NCBI GenBank assembly: GCA_010093485.1
Contig: MU001498.1
Coordinates: 673,697-737,696 of the forward strand
Direction: 5' to 3'
DNA: 64,000 bases
Source of the DNA: Karstenula rhodostoma CBS 690.94
Taxonomy: Eukaryota > Ascomycota > Dothideomycetes > Pleosporales > Didymosphaeriaceae
Below are positions 9,549-21,648 of the stretch, in pieces. Every line of letters begins with the position of its first letter. Positions within the stretch are counted from its first letter, which is position 1. The notes under the pieces were generated by a model. It saw only the letters and a list, made by a program, of their open reading frames with translations, ran no database searches and was not told the origin of the DNA. Made by a program: the position numbers and the translations under genes.

Positions 9549-11908
9549 ATGGCAGACGATGTGGTCGGATACTTTGAGATACGGATCGCTGGCGAGGATA
9601 CACATGGTGAGTGTATCCTTCTCGAGACACGTTCTTGTTCTGCGACGCGTCACTGACGCGTTCAGCAACTCAAGATCTCATCGACATACATGGAAATGAG
9701 CAGTTCTACCTTGGGAGAAATCCAGCTCTCTGGTGAGAGCAGTGATGCCTCTCGGATGAATTGCTCACATTCTGATGTCTGATCATAGCGAGCGACACTG
9801 GCCAGACCCTACCATCTCCAATAAACACCTCCGTGTCCATTGCATAATATATGACGAGTCCGGAACTGGCGACGTTCCCCCGCTGGTTTATGCAACCGAC
9901 GTGTCAAGTAACGGGACTTTTCTTACGAAGACCAATCCAGCATATGCGAACTCGCAGGCTAGTCACGGCGTTTTGATGACTCGAAAGCACGGCGCGTTCT
10001 TGCTCGACGATAAAGACGAGCTTCGCATTTCTGAAACAGTCACGTTGATCTATCATGATATGGAGCCTAGATCAGACTCTCCACTGACTCCTACTCAGGA
10101 ACGTGAAGTGCCAAGGTTCGCGTCACGTTACTTGATCACAGGCCGCCTTCTCGGCCAAGGTGGGTTCGGGAAGGTCGTTGTTGCGATTCACCAGAAGTCA
10201 CAGCGACAAATGGCTTGCAAAGTCATAAACATGAAAAAGTTCTATCCAAAAGAAGTCATGCTTGAGCTACGACTACCTACCAGTGAGGATACTCAGCCAA
10301 GTATTGCCCGTGAGTCCGGGAAGCGCTGGCCAAGCAAGGTCATTCGATGTTCTCGCGAATTCCGAATCCTCAAAGATTTGTCTCACCCAAATATCATCAG
10401 CGTCGAGAAAGTCTTTTGGAGTCCGAGCACTATCTATCTGTTCCAAGAACTGATCACTGGAGGGGACCTGTTCTCATACATGGAGCGGAAAGGGGGTGCA
10501 TTGAACTCCATCGACGCGGCTGTTATTGTTCTTCAGATCCTCAAAGCGGTCGACTATCTCCATGATCGCGATATTGTTCATCGAGATCTCAAACCAGACA
10601 ACATACTCCTAACTTATCCCGAGGACGGAGCACGTATCGTCATTACCGATTTCGGGAATGCTAGAGTTCTGCCAAAGGCGACTGGTAATGACCGACGACG
10701 CATGTTTACCAAGACTGGAACGATTGAGTATCTCGCACCTGAGATATACGAAATGAACAAGACATGTCCGAAGGGCTCGGGGTACTCCAAAGCAGTAGAT
10801 ATGTGGTCGATCGGCGTGATCACAGCGAATCTCCTGTCCAATGAGGCTCTCTTCGGCGCTCCTCGTTTCGAGCCGGACCCTCACAATTATACCCTGAAAC
10901 TCGCAGCCAGGTGCGATCTCAGCGTTATCGATGATAAAGACCATCCTGCCTGGAGTAAACAGAGCGACAAACCGAAAGAATTTGTCAAGAAGTTGCTTGT
11001 GCTACGGGAGACCGATCGGATGACAGCAAAGCAGGCGCTCGCACATCCCTGGTTCACGAATCCATATCTGGCTCAGGAGTTTGAAGCTTTGTACGCCCGC
11101 TCCATAAGGGACTGGCAGCCTCGACGCAAGGTTGCCAAGCTCGTCGAGCCTATTGCTGCGCCATCTTCGAACGCAGGAATAGCCTCGCAGACGCACTCTC
11201 ATTACTTTCAACAGCCATCCGTTCAGGCTTCTTTTCGGCAGGTTGAAGAGCGCTTTACAGGATCGCAAGACTGGGACTTGAGCGTTGTATACCCGCCTTC
11301 GGAGGGAGAGTCGATCGTCGCTGAGCACGAAGAAGCTCAGTACGAGGGGCCCAGTCGTTACGACCAGTACTCTTTCGAGCTCGGGACACGATCTGGCTAC
11401 GAGCCCTCAAGTGAACCATTCGATAACTCGATGAACCAGCTTTCGCTCGATCACAGTGAGTTGCTTCTGCACATGCGCTACTGTGTGCTACCTGAACATG
11501 CTTACTGAACGATGGTGTCCAGATCCCCCAGCGTCAGGTATGTATTCCACCGAAGTGTCAGCATCCAACGGCTACAAGCAGCAAAACGACGCCTCTGAGG
11601 AGCCTGAGGAGAATCCAATGGATCCTCCCGTCACGTTCGAGACAGCCATGCACAATCACGATAGCCCTGTTGACTCGCCTGTGCCATACCCGCCTCTCAC
11701 CCAAAAGTCGCCTGATAACGATGCGCAGAAGCAAACCTTGTTTCCGGATTCAAGCAGCTCTATAGTTTACGAAACTCCCATCCGCGACTCGCAACTGCAA
11801 GCCCTCGCGTGCTACAACGACATCTTCAGCAATGCGGACGTGAGCAACCATCAGGACAAAGTTGCTAATGCGCACAAACGACGGAAATTGACACAAGCTT
11901 GCCCCTAA
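9549..11908 (+). CDS. FHA-domain serine/threonine kinase, CHK2/Rad53/Mek1 type
   Basis: Four exons (9549-9606, 9666-9732, 9789-11455, 11532-11908) give 722 residues; intron phases match at every junction. Residues ~30-125 form one FHA domain (YLGRNP, TISNKH, then SSNGTFL), which binds phospho-Thr. The kinase spans ~156-464: glycine loop GQGGFG at 164-169, ACK with Lys186, HRDLKPDN from 306, DFG at 329-331, APE at 358-360 and a final HPWF near 461. A single FHA followed by the kinase is the layout of Cds1/Chk2 and Mek1, nuclear checkpoint or meiotic kinases acting downstream of ATM/ATR. The C-terminal ~250 residues are disordered and end in a basic KRRK stretch that may be a nuclear signal. 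Which paralogue it is cannot be settled by eye. Confidence 0.92.
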
Positions 11909-12592
11909 GGGGATTGATCTATCACTTTTGATCTCAGACTAATACAGCGTCGCTAATGTGAGCTTCCACACTTGGAGAATCGATCGTGGGTCTCTCGCGC
12001 GCGTGGATACGGTACACTATGTTGCTCATGCCGGATGCCTGCAGTGTCAGCGATAATCTTGGCAGGGGGTACCGCTCCTGGGGATAGCAATGTGCTGAGA
12101 GTGCTCTTCTTAGTTATGAATTCCATCTAGTTGGCACTGGAATACGGATTTGCTCGTCTTCATTGTTTGCACGTTGAAGTGCGTGCACTGAGATCTACAT
12201 TGCCATACAAATAAAGGATATATTCCACAGAGACGTCGTGGTAAGGCTTGCCGGGGCTTGCAACAGCACACGAATGATAGGAAACCATGTTTCTTTGTGA
12301 TATTGATTCATCTTCCTGTATGTGATATCGTAAACCAGCTAATAGGTCTTTCTCTAGACCTATGACCGTGACACGATTCCCCAACCTAACGCCGACATAC
12401 ATGTAGTAAGACAGACCTTGAGAACGCCCAAAAAGGCCTGGATTCGGCCAGGCCTGATGATAGAAAATTGGGAGAAAACCGCTATAACAACTCTTTGTGC
12501 AGGAATACACTTCGCTTATAAATGGATGGTCTGCCATTGACAGGGCACGTTCGTTGATACTGGCAGCCGGCAGCTTTTGCGTCACCGCTGCC
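11909..12592. other. Convergent intergenic region
   Basis: It lies between the 3' ends of the kinase and UBC1. The only sizeable frame, 12160-12666 minus, overlaps the UBC1 3' end and has no motif. It is presumed to be 3' UTRs and terminators. Confidence 0.5.
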
Positions 12593-13436
12593 TTATGCCT
12601 CTCCGAACAGGCGTGCAGTGATGTCGCCCATGTACGCTTCTTCGAGCTCGTAGTCCTCGCCACCATTACGATCGATACCGACGTACTCGAAAGAGGAGAC
12701 GACGGCCTCGACGTCGAATCCCATAGCGATGAAGCGGTCTACGAGATCTTTGTTGTAGCCGTGGTACCTGGTTCCCAGTCAGTCCTCACGCAAACAATCC
12801 ATGAACAAGATAACATACGCAGCAAGCGCGACCTTGGCTTCGTTTGCCTTTGCGTCCTGCGACTTCTTCCTAAGAGACTCTGCCGTAGCACCACCACTGC
12901 CCTCTGCAATCTCCCTCTTCGGAGCGCCAGCGTACTTGACGGCCCACTCGCGGGCGACATGTGCGAACTCGGAAGGGTTCCGTATGAGCATGCTGGCTAC
13001 CTCATGATCTTGCGGGTCCTTGGGCTCTGGTGTGCTGAGGAGGGACTGGAGAGAGATGAGGGCGGACTTGATGGTGAGGACCGGCGACCACTGTGTGCTG
13101 AGAGTGTCAAGGCAGATGGCGCCCTTCTGCAGGTTAGCGATGACTACACATGTGATAGTCTTGCCAACAGCTTACCGTCACGGAGCTGACATTGGGATGC
13201 CAGATCTTGGTCTCGAAGCGCATTACGGGCGGCCTAAACGGGTAGTCGCTGGGAATCTTGATATCTACATTGTATGTGCCACTCTCGTACGGTGTGTCTG
13301 GTGGCCCAGGGAATGAGCCGCGAAGATGTGTGAGGTCATCGCCGGCGCCGGCGGGCTCAGCTGTAATTTGTGACAGCCTATCGTTCTGGATCTCGGCGAG
13401 CTCCTTCGCAATGCGCCGCGCTCGGTTGGACGACAT
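12593..13436 (-). CDS. UBC1: E2 ubiquitin-conjugating enzyme with UBA domain (Ubc1/UBE2K type)
   Basis: Three exons, 13436-13176, 13126-12819 and 12767-12593, join to 247 residues. The UBC fold fills the first ~150: YPFRPPVMRFETKIWHPN contains the HPN motif, and exon 2 opens with KGAICLD, whose Cys92 is the predicted thioester cysteine. The C-terminal ~45 residues (NKDLVDRFIAMGFDVEAVV) form a UBA domain, which sets Ubc1/UBE2K apart from the other class I E2s. It takes ubiquitin from E1 and extends Lys48-linked chains for proteasomal degradation. It stands head to head with RPT2, a proteasome ATPase, with 698 bp between the start codons. Confidence 0.95.
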
Positions 13437-14134
13437 GGTGTGTGTTGGGCGAGCAGGCTATGGTATGGCAGTGGTTTCGAGTCGTGAGCGACAGCGAGAA
13501 AGCACGGTCGGCGGGAGAAGTAGGCAGCAGGGTGGAAGTCGGCTCGGTATAGGATCTTGGTAGTCAGCCTGAGGCTGTGATCGCAGTGGCTGTGAGTCAG
13601 TCAGACACCAAGTTGGATGTGAGTCCACAGTACTGTAGAGATCAAGTTAGGAGCCAGTGTCACTTACAAGAGTAGCTGCTGTTATTATATCACGGTCGTC
13701 CCGAGGGTAGGTGCACGAGGCGGGAGCTCTGATTCACGGCGGGGCTGCGGGCGGGCACGAGTTGCACAGTGATAGTCGTGAGAAAGGGTGCGATGGAGTA
13801 CTTGGGAGAAGAATTAGTGTCTGTTCCACGTCGGAAGGCTCAAGAGGGTTGGCGACTGTCTCTGACGTGTCTGGCGTCCAGTGGAGAAGGTGCCTCCAGG
13901 GCTGCGGTACCGCTGGGGGAAGTGGCGTACCTGGGCACGTGATAGAGCGCTTGGACGCCGTCTGCAGCTCTCGGAATCAGCGCGCAACACCGCCAGCATC
14001 AACATTACCAACACCAAACCCAAGACCGTCGCTGCCCCACCGACGACCTGCGCCGTCGCTCTTTCCCCCGCAGGACACCTATCATCTACATTACCAACAT
14101 CCGCTGCATCGCGTACTCTCGCTGAGTCAGTGTC
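13437..14134. promoter_or_regulatory. Divergent promoter region of UBC1 and RPT2
   Basis: This 698-bp gap lies between the start codons of two ubiquitin-proteasome genes, so coordinated control is plausible. The 206-codon plus frame at 13711-14331 is a GC-rich shadow that crosses the RPT2 leader and first introns. I could not identify a proteasome control element with confidence. Confidence 0.45.
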
Positions 14135-15719
14135 ATGGTGAGCTCCTCTCCCGCGAAATGCCCCGGGCGGCGATACTGATAGTGTGCAGGGTAACCAGCA
14201 GTCCAGCGGCGCTGGAGGAGGAGCCGGTGGTGACGACAAGAACAAGAAGGACAAGGTTCGTTGATCTCAGCAGTGCATCCTCTTTGCCCGCATCGCGAAT
14301 GCATGACGTTGCCTCGCCGCCCCGGACGTGACTGACAAGCCCGCTACAGAAGGACAAGCCCAAGTACGAGCCCCCGCCGCAACCCACCACCCGCATCGGC
14401 AGGAAGAAGAAGAAGGCCGCTGGACCGAGCGCCGCCGCGAAGCTCCCGGCCATCTACCCCACCGCGCGATGCAAGCTGAGATATCTACGGATGCAGCGCA
14501 TCCACGACCACCTGCTGCTCGAGGAAGAGTATGTCGAGAACCAGGAGCGTCTGCGGAAGGCCAAGGCAGCGGCGAGCTCCAACCAGCCCGTCAACGTAAA
14601 CGCCGAAGGCGATGATCGCAATGCGGATGAGAGGTCGCGGGTAGACGACATGCGAGGCAGCCCCATGGGTGTCGGCAACTTGGAGGAGCTCATCGACGAC
14701 GACCACGCTATTGTGTCCAGCGCGACCGGCCCAGAATACTACGTCTCCATCATGTCATTCGTCGACAAGGATCTTCTGGAGCCTGGAGCGAGTATCCTGC
14801 TGCACCATAAGTCCGTGTCAGTGGTTGGTGTGCTGACTGATGATGCGGATCCGCTTGTCTCGGTCATGAAGTTGGACAAGGCACCCACGGAGTCGTATGC
14901 AGATATCGGTGGTCTGGAGCAGCAGATCCAGGAAGTGCGTGAGGCGGTAGAGCTCCCCTTGCTGCATCCCGAGCTATACGAAGAGATGGGCATAAAGCCA
15001 CCGAAGGGTGTCATATTGTACGGTGCACCGGGAACTGGAAAGACGCTGCTCGCCAAAGCAGTTGCCAATCAGACCAGCGCCACGTTCCTGCGCATTGTGG
15101 GTAGTGAGCTGATCCAGAAGTATCTCGGAGACGGACCCCGGCTTGTACGACAGCTCTTCACGGTCGCAGCGGAGAACGCGCCCTCGATTGTCTTCATTGA
15201 CGAAATCGACGCCATCGGTACGAAGCGATACGAGTCAACATCGGGAGGTGAACGTGAGATCCAACGCACCATGCTGGAGTTGCTCAACCAACTCGACGGT
15301 TTCGATGACCGTGGCGATGTCAAGGTCATCATGGCGACCAACAAGATTGACACCCTTGACCCTGCGCTGATTCGACCTGGTCGTATTGACAGGAAGATTC
15401 TGTTCGAGAACCCTGACCGTACGTCATGCCCATCATCTCCCAAAGTCCATTGCTAATACCTCGTGTAGAATCGACCAAGAAGAAGATCTTCACTCTGCAC
15501 ACGTCTAAGATGTCTCTCAACGAAGATGTCGATCTCGATGAGTTCATCAACCAGAAGGACGATCTCTCCGGTGCCGACATCAAGGCCATCTGTTCCGAAG
15601 CTGGTTTGATGGCGTTGCGTGAGCGGAGAATGCGCGTTAACATGGAGGACTTCCGCACTGCGAGAGAGCGCGTGCTTAAGACGAAGACCGAGGGTGAGCC
15701 GGAGGGCTTGTATTTGTAG
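14135..15719 (+). CDS. RPT2: 26S proteasome regulatory ATPase Rpt2
   Basis: Four exons: 14135-14137 (the ATG alone), 14190-14255, 14350-15418 and 15469-15719, giving 462 residues. The N-terminus MGNQQSSG fits the N-myristoylation motif characteristic of Rpt2. A coiled-coil and OB region follow, then the AAA domain with Walker A GAPGTGKT at 248-255, Walker B IVFIDEID at 303-310 and the GRIDRKI region. The C-terminus GLYL is the conserved hydrophobic-Tyr-X tail that docks into the 20S alpha ring. It unfolds substrates and opens the gate of the proteasome. Compared with the yeast protein (437 residues) there is extra sequence around residues 98-130. The second intron has a less usual GTTCGT donor. 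Confidence 0.96.
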
Positions 15720-16358
15720 ACCTGGGGTCGGACTTCTGGAATGTGTACAAGTATCCTCTTGATCACCGGTGCCTGCCTAGTAGACGGTAGGCTGGTAATT
15801 CTCTCATAATACGATCATGCGTACGAACACACTTTCATCAGTCACACTGTCTACTTCTTATGCCCCGTACTCATACTAGCTACCGAGGCTCAATCTGTTG
15901 CCATCTCTCTGATTCAGGCACACATGTTCACGAGTTTTCTTCCTAGGTCTTCGTGCACGGAAGAGCCAAGAAGAGCTGGCGTCTTATCGTACTATAGCCA
16001 GGGGACTCCGTTCCGGCTCGTCGACCTCTACGCAAGCCAGCGAGTCCTTCCTTATCCCTTAAGTGCAACGATCCGGGGTGACTGCGGTCTTGAATAGCAA
16101 ACATCTCGACTGGATACGTTTGCGGACTGCTTATCCGAGTCTGCTTGTTTTCTAGACTTACTCTGTCGACTCTCTTACTTCCTCGCCGCCGACATCAGCT
16201 AGCGTGCGCCCTGGCAGCCACGGGGTGTATATAATCCCCTCTCCACTCAGCCCTCTGACGCCAATCATCACATTTCTACCCGACAAATCTCGTAGCCGCC
16301 GTAAGTAGCTCGCAGAAACTGCTCTGGGCACACTGTCTGGATTAAAGAAGTAACAAAT
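15720..16358. other. Intergenic region
   Basis: This 639-bp gap between two plus-strand genes has no open frame with a recognisable motif. It should contain the RPT2 terminator and the promoter of the 16359 gene. GTATATAAT near 16226-16234 is a possible TATA element about 125 bp before the ATG. Confidence 0.45.
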
Positions 16359-18602
16359 ATGCAGCCCCGCGGCGACGCTTTGATCGTCGCGATGAACTCG
16401 CCTCTCGACGAGGGCCAACTCGTGAGCTTCGAGCACATGAACCGAGCTCAGAAGCGCGCATTCATTCTACGAGACCAACTCAAGTATGACGAAGAACAAC
16501 ACCTGGACGTCTTCATCGGTGGCATCCACAACCCCGAGCCGCCACGTTACAAGCGCACCAGCAGTGGTGTTCAGCCTCCGTACGAGGAGGTCACAATCAA
16601 GCACAGCACAACGCGCTTCGACTTGGGCAACGTCGAATTTTCGGATAAGTCGGTCCGTCGAGTTCACCTCGCCTGCGTAGGGGACAGCTACGAGATGCAC
16701 GAATCGGACGCTATATCTCCGGACGAAGACGACTTCAACTCGGTGCCCCTCAACTACTACGTTGCGCAGAAGATCATGCCGAGCTTTAAGAAGAAGTACG
16801 AGGCGATTCATGCCCGGGTGCAGCGTATCAATGATATGCGCAGGCACCTGTATGAGCAGGCGCGTAGTAGACCGCCCAAGGCATCTTCGCACTTCAAAGA
16901 AGGAAAGGTAAGGAATCTCACGCTGCACCATATCACTGTATCTTTGTTTTTGGCCCTACTTCTTTCCCTTGGCGTCAGACTTTTGCGTGCTTCCTAGAGG
17001 TCTTCGCATATACAACAACGACGATGCGGATAACTCTGATCATTGACAGTCTTTGGCGAAACTCATGAACTCGACGAAAGACACGGAGTCTATTCCGACT
17101 GGTACGTATCTACCTACTACAAACACCGTTCGCCATACTCACTACACAGCAGGCGAAGACTCGCGCAAGCGATCCGGGGACCACATCACCCGCCATCCTC
17201 TCAACAAGAAGAAGCGAATCAGCGTCGACAACGTCTCCAGCAACACCAAGACCGACGTGGTGAACCGACTCCCCGACCAGACCAAAGTCGACCTCTTCAA
17301 CGCGTTCGTCAAGTCAGCGTTCCCGGATTTCGACAACCTGTTGATGGCCTCCTGGAACGTGGTTTCGATCTTTGTCAACGTGGGGAGTGAGGACTTGATG
17401 TTGCACAATTCCATTGGGGATTTGCATGAGGTGTTGCTGAGGTTCGATGATTACTTTGGCAAGTCGAAGAAGAGGCCGCATGCCCCTGGTGGTGTTGGTG
17501 AGTTGGTTCTCTTACTCTATACAGTGTTTTGGCAGGTGTTGATTACTTCGTTGCTCATCACAGGGTAATTCAGAGCAACAATATCCTGGCGAGGCATTGC
17601 ATTATTTTTCTGTTTGCTGACCTTACTTCTACAGCCGGTGCCCGCAACGACGCTCGCAACGGTTCCGTCCGCAACACACCCTCAGCGCAGGGACTCGGCA
17701 CACTCGACGGCAGTGGCGATCCCACCTCGCGAGATCGCTCTCGTGATAGACTGGTCGAGATACCGGCAAATGCAAATGAAAGCACATATGCCCTCCCGAC
17801 CGAGTCTCCCAACCCCACAGGGCCCCGACGGTCGAACACTCGTTACGATGCCGAAGCCCGCTCTACGAACAGCCACCGCCAGCACCGACCCAGCGCAGAT
17901 CAGCAGCAAAAGCAGCCTCCGCTCCGCCAACCCTCCGACGAACAGCCCGCCCCAAAACAAGCACCCTCTCGCAACCGCCCCGAGAACCGTCCGCAGTCCC
18001 TCAACGACCTCTTCACACACAAACCACCCAAGGAGGCGCGCCCCGGCTCGCACGACATCCTAAAAGCGATGGCCGCGAGCATAGAAGAAGACACCATCTC
18101 CAGCATCGACGCGGGCTACGCCAACATGCAAGCGCAGAAGCCACAGACGCCGCCCACGCTCGACAAGCCCTCCACCCCAAAGCCCACAAGCACGAGCACG
18201 CCCACCCGCCGCCCCGAGCACGCCGCCGACGCTCCCTCGCACCGCCGCATGCTCCCGCCATCGTCGCAGCCGCAGACGCCCGCCCAGCGCGAGGCCAAGC
18301 GCTACGGCATGTTTGCGTCTCCGCGGCGGCGCAACAGCCTCGACGCGCTGTTCGTGGGGGACGACGAGGACGACGAGGAGGCGGTGCAGGTGTCCGGCAT
18401 GCAGGAGGTGCATGATATGGATCAGGCCATGGACGTGGGTGGGGAGAAGGAGGCGCCGTTGGGCGTGTCGTTGGGCAAGTCGATCCTGGGCGTGCCGAAG
18501 AAGCCGCCGAATGCGACAGGGGAGGCGCCTGTTGCGCCGATGATCCATATTAGTCCTGCGGGAAAGGGGGCTGGGGTGGGGGGTGAGCGGAGGGTGCAGT
18601 GA
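16359..18602 (+). CDS. Hypothetical protein with disordered C-terminal half
   Basis: Four exons (16359-16907, 17050-17101, 17150-17497, 17635-18602) join to 638 residues, with phase agreement at all junctions. Residues 1-180 are charged and mostly helical, with no known motif. A basic stretch HPLNKKKRI near 215 may be a nuclear localisation signal. A compact region with the segment NAFVKSAFPDFDNLLMASW follows. The last ~320 residues are low-complexity, rich in Pro, Ser, Gln and Arg, with an acidic run (GDDEDDEEAV). A regulatory or scaffold protein is possible, but no function is claimed. The acceptor of intron 2 could also be three bases downstream (CAGCAG). Confidence 0.75.
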
Positions 18603-19175
18603 TTAGGTCGTGGGACGAGCCCAGCACCTACCTGAACGGCTGGAGATGGTGCGCAGACGGCTGGAGTCGGGGGAGGGTGTCTACGGTACTCCGCCTGGCT
18701 CTTGAACACCCTGTGGCATCTACCCGGCCTGGCTGAAGTCACCGTGTTGGTCTGGGCAAGTTTACCCAAGAGTCGGCCTGCACACCGAGGGGTGTAGCAT
18801 GCACTCCAACACACTGAAGCGTTATCGTGCACACTAATGACCGTTATCACGGCAACTGATATCCCATTTCACACTGGTGGAGTTTGATACCTTACTTATT
18901 TGCGTTTCTTGAAGTAGCCCCTTCTTTCGAAATCAGAAGGAAGGGGACAAGACTTGGGGGTATGTAGCAATGAAATCTGGCGATGCGATGTAATACAGTG
19001 TCAGGAACATGCAGGTGATGCAACATTGTACAATTTCTATCGTAGCCCGAAACGGAAAATAGGAAGTGGTATACCCAAAAGCGCAAGCAGACTTTAGACT
19101 CTCGCATGGCCTGTCGATGATGCCTCCCAAACGCCTCGCAATGCAAAACAGTCACGATGTATTCCTACACCCACA
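18603..19175. other. Convergent intergenic region
   Basis: It lies between the 3' ends of the 16359 gene and cyclin H. The small frames in it are shadows. Nothing else is seen. Confidence 0.5.
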
Positions 19176-20489
19176 CTACCCCTCCTTCTTCAGCTCCGGG
19201 CCCCAGAACGAATCGCTCTCCTTCTCCGCCATCTCGCGATTCAACTTCCTCCGCTTCGCCTTGCCCTCCTCCAACTCGCCATCCCGCACGACATCCCTCT
19301 TTTTCCCTGCATTCAGCGCGACCAAGTCCTGCGTCGTGGGATCTTTACACGCGCGAAGCTTCTTCATGGCGCGCTTCGTCTCGGGCGGATCGGTGTCGGC
19401 CCAGCCGTGCTTATTTGCCGCGGGGTTCTTAGTGTAGGAGCGGTGGCTGGAAAGGAGGTCTGCGCAGGATTGGAGCGTGGAGAGGATCTTTGGCGCGGCG
19501 GGGGACGAGGAGGGGATTTTCGTGCCGAGGTAGAAGGTTGTGAGGGCGGGCGCGGCGAGGAGGTGGGCGGCGAGCAGGATCTGCGCGGGGGTGTAGAGGA
19601 AGTATGCGTCTGTGAGCTGGGCGGCCATGGCGAGGATGTCCTTCGCGTGCGCGTATATGTTGCCTAGTTTCCCTTCTGCTTCGTCGCCGCCCGTGACTTG
19701 GAGCGCGGCGAGGGCTTCGGCGCGCAGGTCGGCGGACGAGCGGCCGTCGCGGGCTACGCCGGCGTAGTTGGCGTGGATCATGTCCTCGAGCTCGAGATGC
19801 ACGCCTTTGAGCCCGCGGAACGGGTGGCGCACTTCGAAGTTGAAGCGCAGCGCCTGCACGATGGTGTACTCGGGGGCGACGATGTCGTCGCGGGTCGTCT
19901 TGGGGAGGCGCGAGGCGAAGTCTGAGGCGGAGCCGGCGCGGGTGCCGAGCTCGAGCTTGAGGGCGAGGAAGAAGGCCGTCTTGGAGATCTTGGTGCCGTC
20001 GTACGTCATGGGCGAGTTGTAGAGGTAGAAGCGGCGCATGAACTGGATCGCCGTGGCCTGTGCCGCTGATCAGCTTCTGTGCAATCATGCGAGGAAAGGG
20101 ACAAATACCGTGACGTCTGGCTGCAATTTCAGAAAGTCGCCCAGCTTCATCGCCGTCTCGCAGAACTTATCCACGACCATCTTCTCCTCGTCCATGGTCA
20201 GGCAGTCTACCTCCCCGCCCTTGTCCCCCGCGCCGCCTGGCACCGGCGTGTTCGCGCCCGTGCCTGCACCATTGCCGTTGGGTGTGTTTGCGCCGCTGTC
20301 TGGTGCCGAGGCGACATCGAGGGGCGCGAGCTTTGCGCGTTCGGCGCGGTCTTGGGCGATGTGCAGCTGGACTTGGGCGGCGGCGTGTGCGTTCGTCTTC
20401 TCGCGAAGGCGCGTTAGGTCCGAGGGCGTGAACGACCAGTGTTTGTATTGCGTAGATTGTCGGTAGAGGTCGTCTTCGTTGAGGCGCAT
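19176..20489 (-). CDS. CCL1: Cyclin H homologue (Ccl1/Mcs2, TFIIH and CDK-activating kinase)
   Basis: Two exons, 20489-20109 and 20057-19176, give 420 residues with a 51-bp phase-0 intron. The start MRLNEDDLYRQSTQYKHWSF is the typical N-terminal helix of cyclin H. The cyclin box follows (CETAMKLGDFLKL, then AIQFMRRFYLYNSPM across the junction), with a second cyclin fold at ~260-330 (TDAYFLYTPAQILLAAHLLA). A Gly/Asn/Pro-rich insertion at ~60-90 is a fungal feature. With a CDK7/Kin28-type kinase it would phosphorylate the RNA polymerase II CTD and activate other CDKs in the nucleus. The Lys/Arg-rich tail (KAKRRKLNRE) may aid nuclear import. Confidence 0.88.
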
Positions 20490-21648
20490 CGTTGCGGTGG
20501 TGGCAGAGCGCGCCGTCCTAGTTGTGGGTGGTGGCGGTATATGTAGCTGAGGTTCAAGGAAGCTTTGGCCAAGGGTTCATGGCAATTTTGGAGCTGGGAA
20601 ACGGAGATGCAGAAGTCTCCCTTGAGAATTGTGAGCGCTCAAAACGAACAATGGCAAGCCTCTGTTACCTCTACAAGGCCAAGTTCAGCCGTTGACTACA
20701 ATGCAAGTTGAACGGGAAGCATGTCAAGCTTCCGGCCAATTAGGCAAGACTTTCTTGTGCTGGAGAACATGTGGATCCACCGTAAAACCAAACCCTATCC
20801 AGACATCCGCATCCTCTATTATGCTACCACTCAAAAGTCGCAAGTGCTGCGTTTGCTGTAGCTGTTCTCTCACCGCCCAGAGCATTGTTCTCGTCTCTCA
20901 TGTCTCACAAATACTTGGCGCTGTTCAGCGTCCCAGCGCAGCTTCCGTAAAAGGCATCCTCCACCGGCTCCTCGCCCTCTTCAGAACACTACACTCTCCA
21001 CAGCATCTCTTAGGACTACGTGCGGGGTCATGGCCTTGAGACCTTCTACGTGGGCCGTGGTGATCACCTCAATCCCATCATTAATTGATGTCGCTTCTCC
21101 ATGTCCCCAAGCCTCCTACGCGCCTATGCATTTCCTCAAGACCGGTCCGCGTGCGAGGCATGCAAAGCTGACCGCTTGCTCGAGATGAGAATGTAAAGAT
21201 TCCCACGCAAGCTTACCCGATGACTCGTTAGGATCCATGTTCTGACAGCTATGCTTGCTGCTGATCGCCTTCAATCACCCCTTATCTTGCCGTCTTTGTC
21301 AGGCGACGTCACCGTCGATGAAGAAACGCCCCCCAATGTACAGGGACCATAGATGCCTTCGACTTCTCCGATCGTCACGGAGCTGATTGACCGGCCCGCC
21401 TTGTTGACGCACGCCATGGCTCTCCTGACCTAGGGATCCGGGGCCGCGTGTGGGGTCAACGCCATTACCGCTATCAGTGTCTTGGTGCATAAACCGACGT
21501 ATTGTCTGCCGCACATTACACATTACACAGCAACACTGTGGTTATTGTTGAGCTCACCTTCTATTGTACGCAACCTTCCTACAACTGCGGCTCATTTACT
21601 AACTACACTGCAAGACTCTTACTCTCTAAGCAGTACCACTACTTCATC
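20490..21648. other. Divergent intergenic region (cyclin H / MFS transporter)
   Basis: This 1.16-kb region contains no supportable gene. The plus frame at 20692-21039 and minus frame at 21299-21523 lack motifs. It presumably holds both promoters. Confidence 0.45.

Noticed and set aside
13711..14331. 206-codon plus-strand frame over the RPT2 start
   Set aside because: It crosses the RPT2 ATG, first exon and two introns in another frame; a GC-rich shadow.
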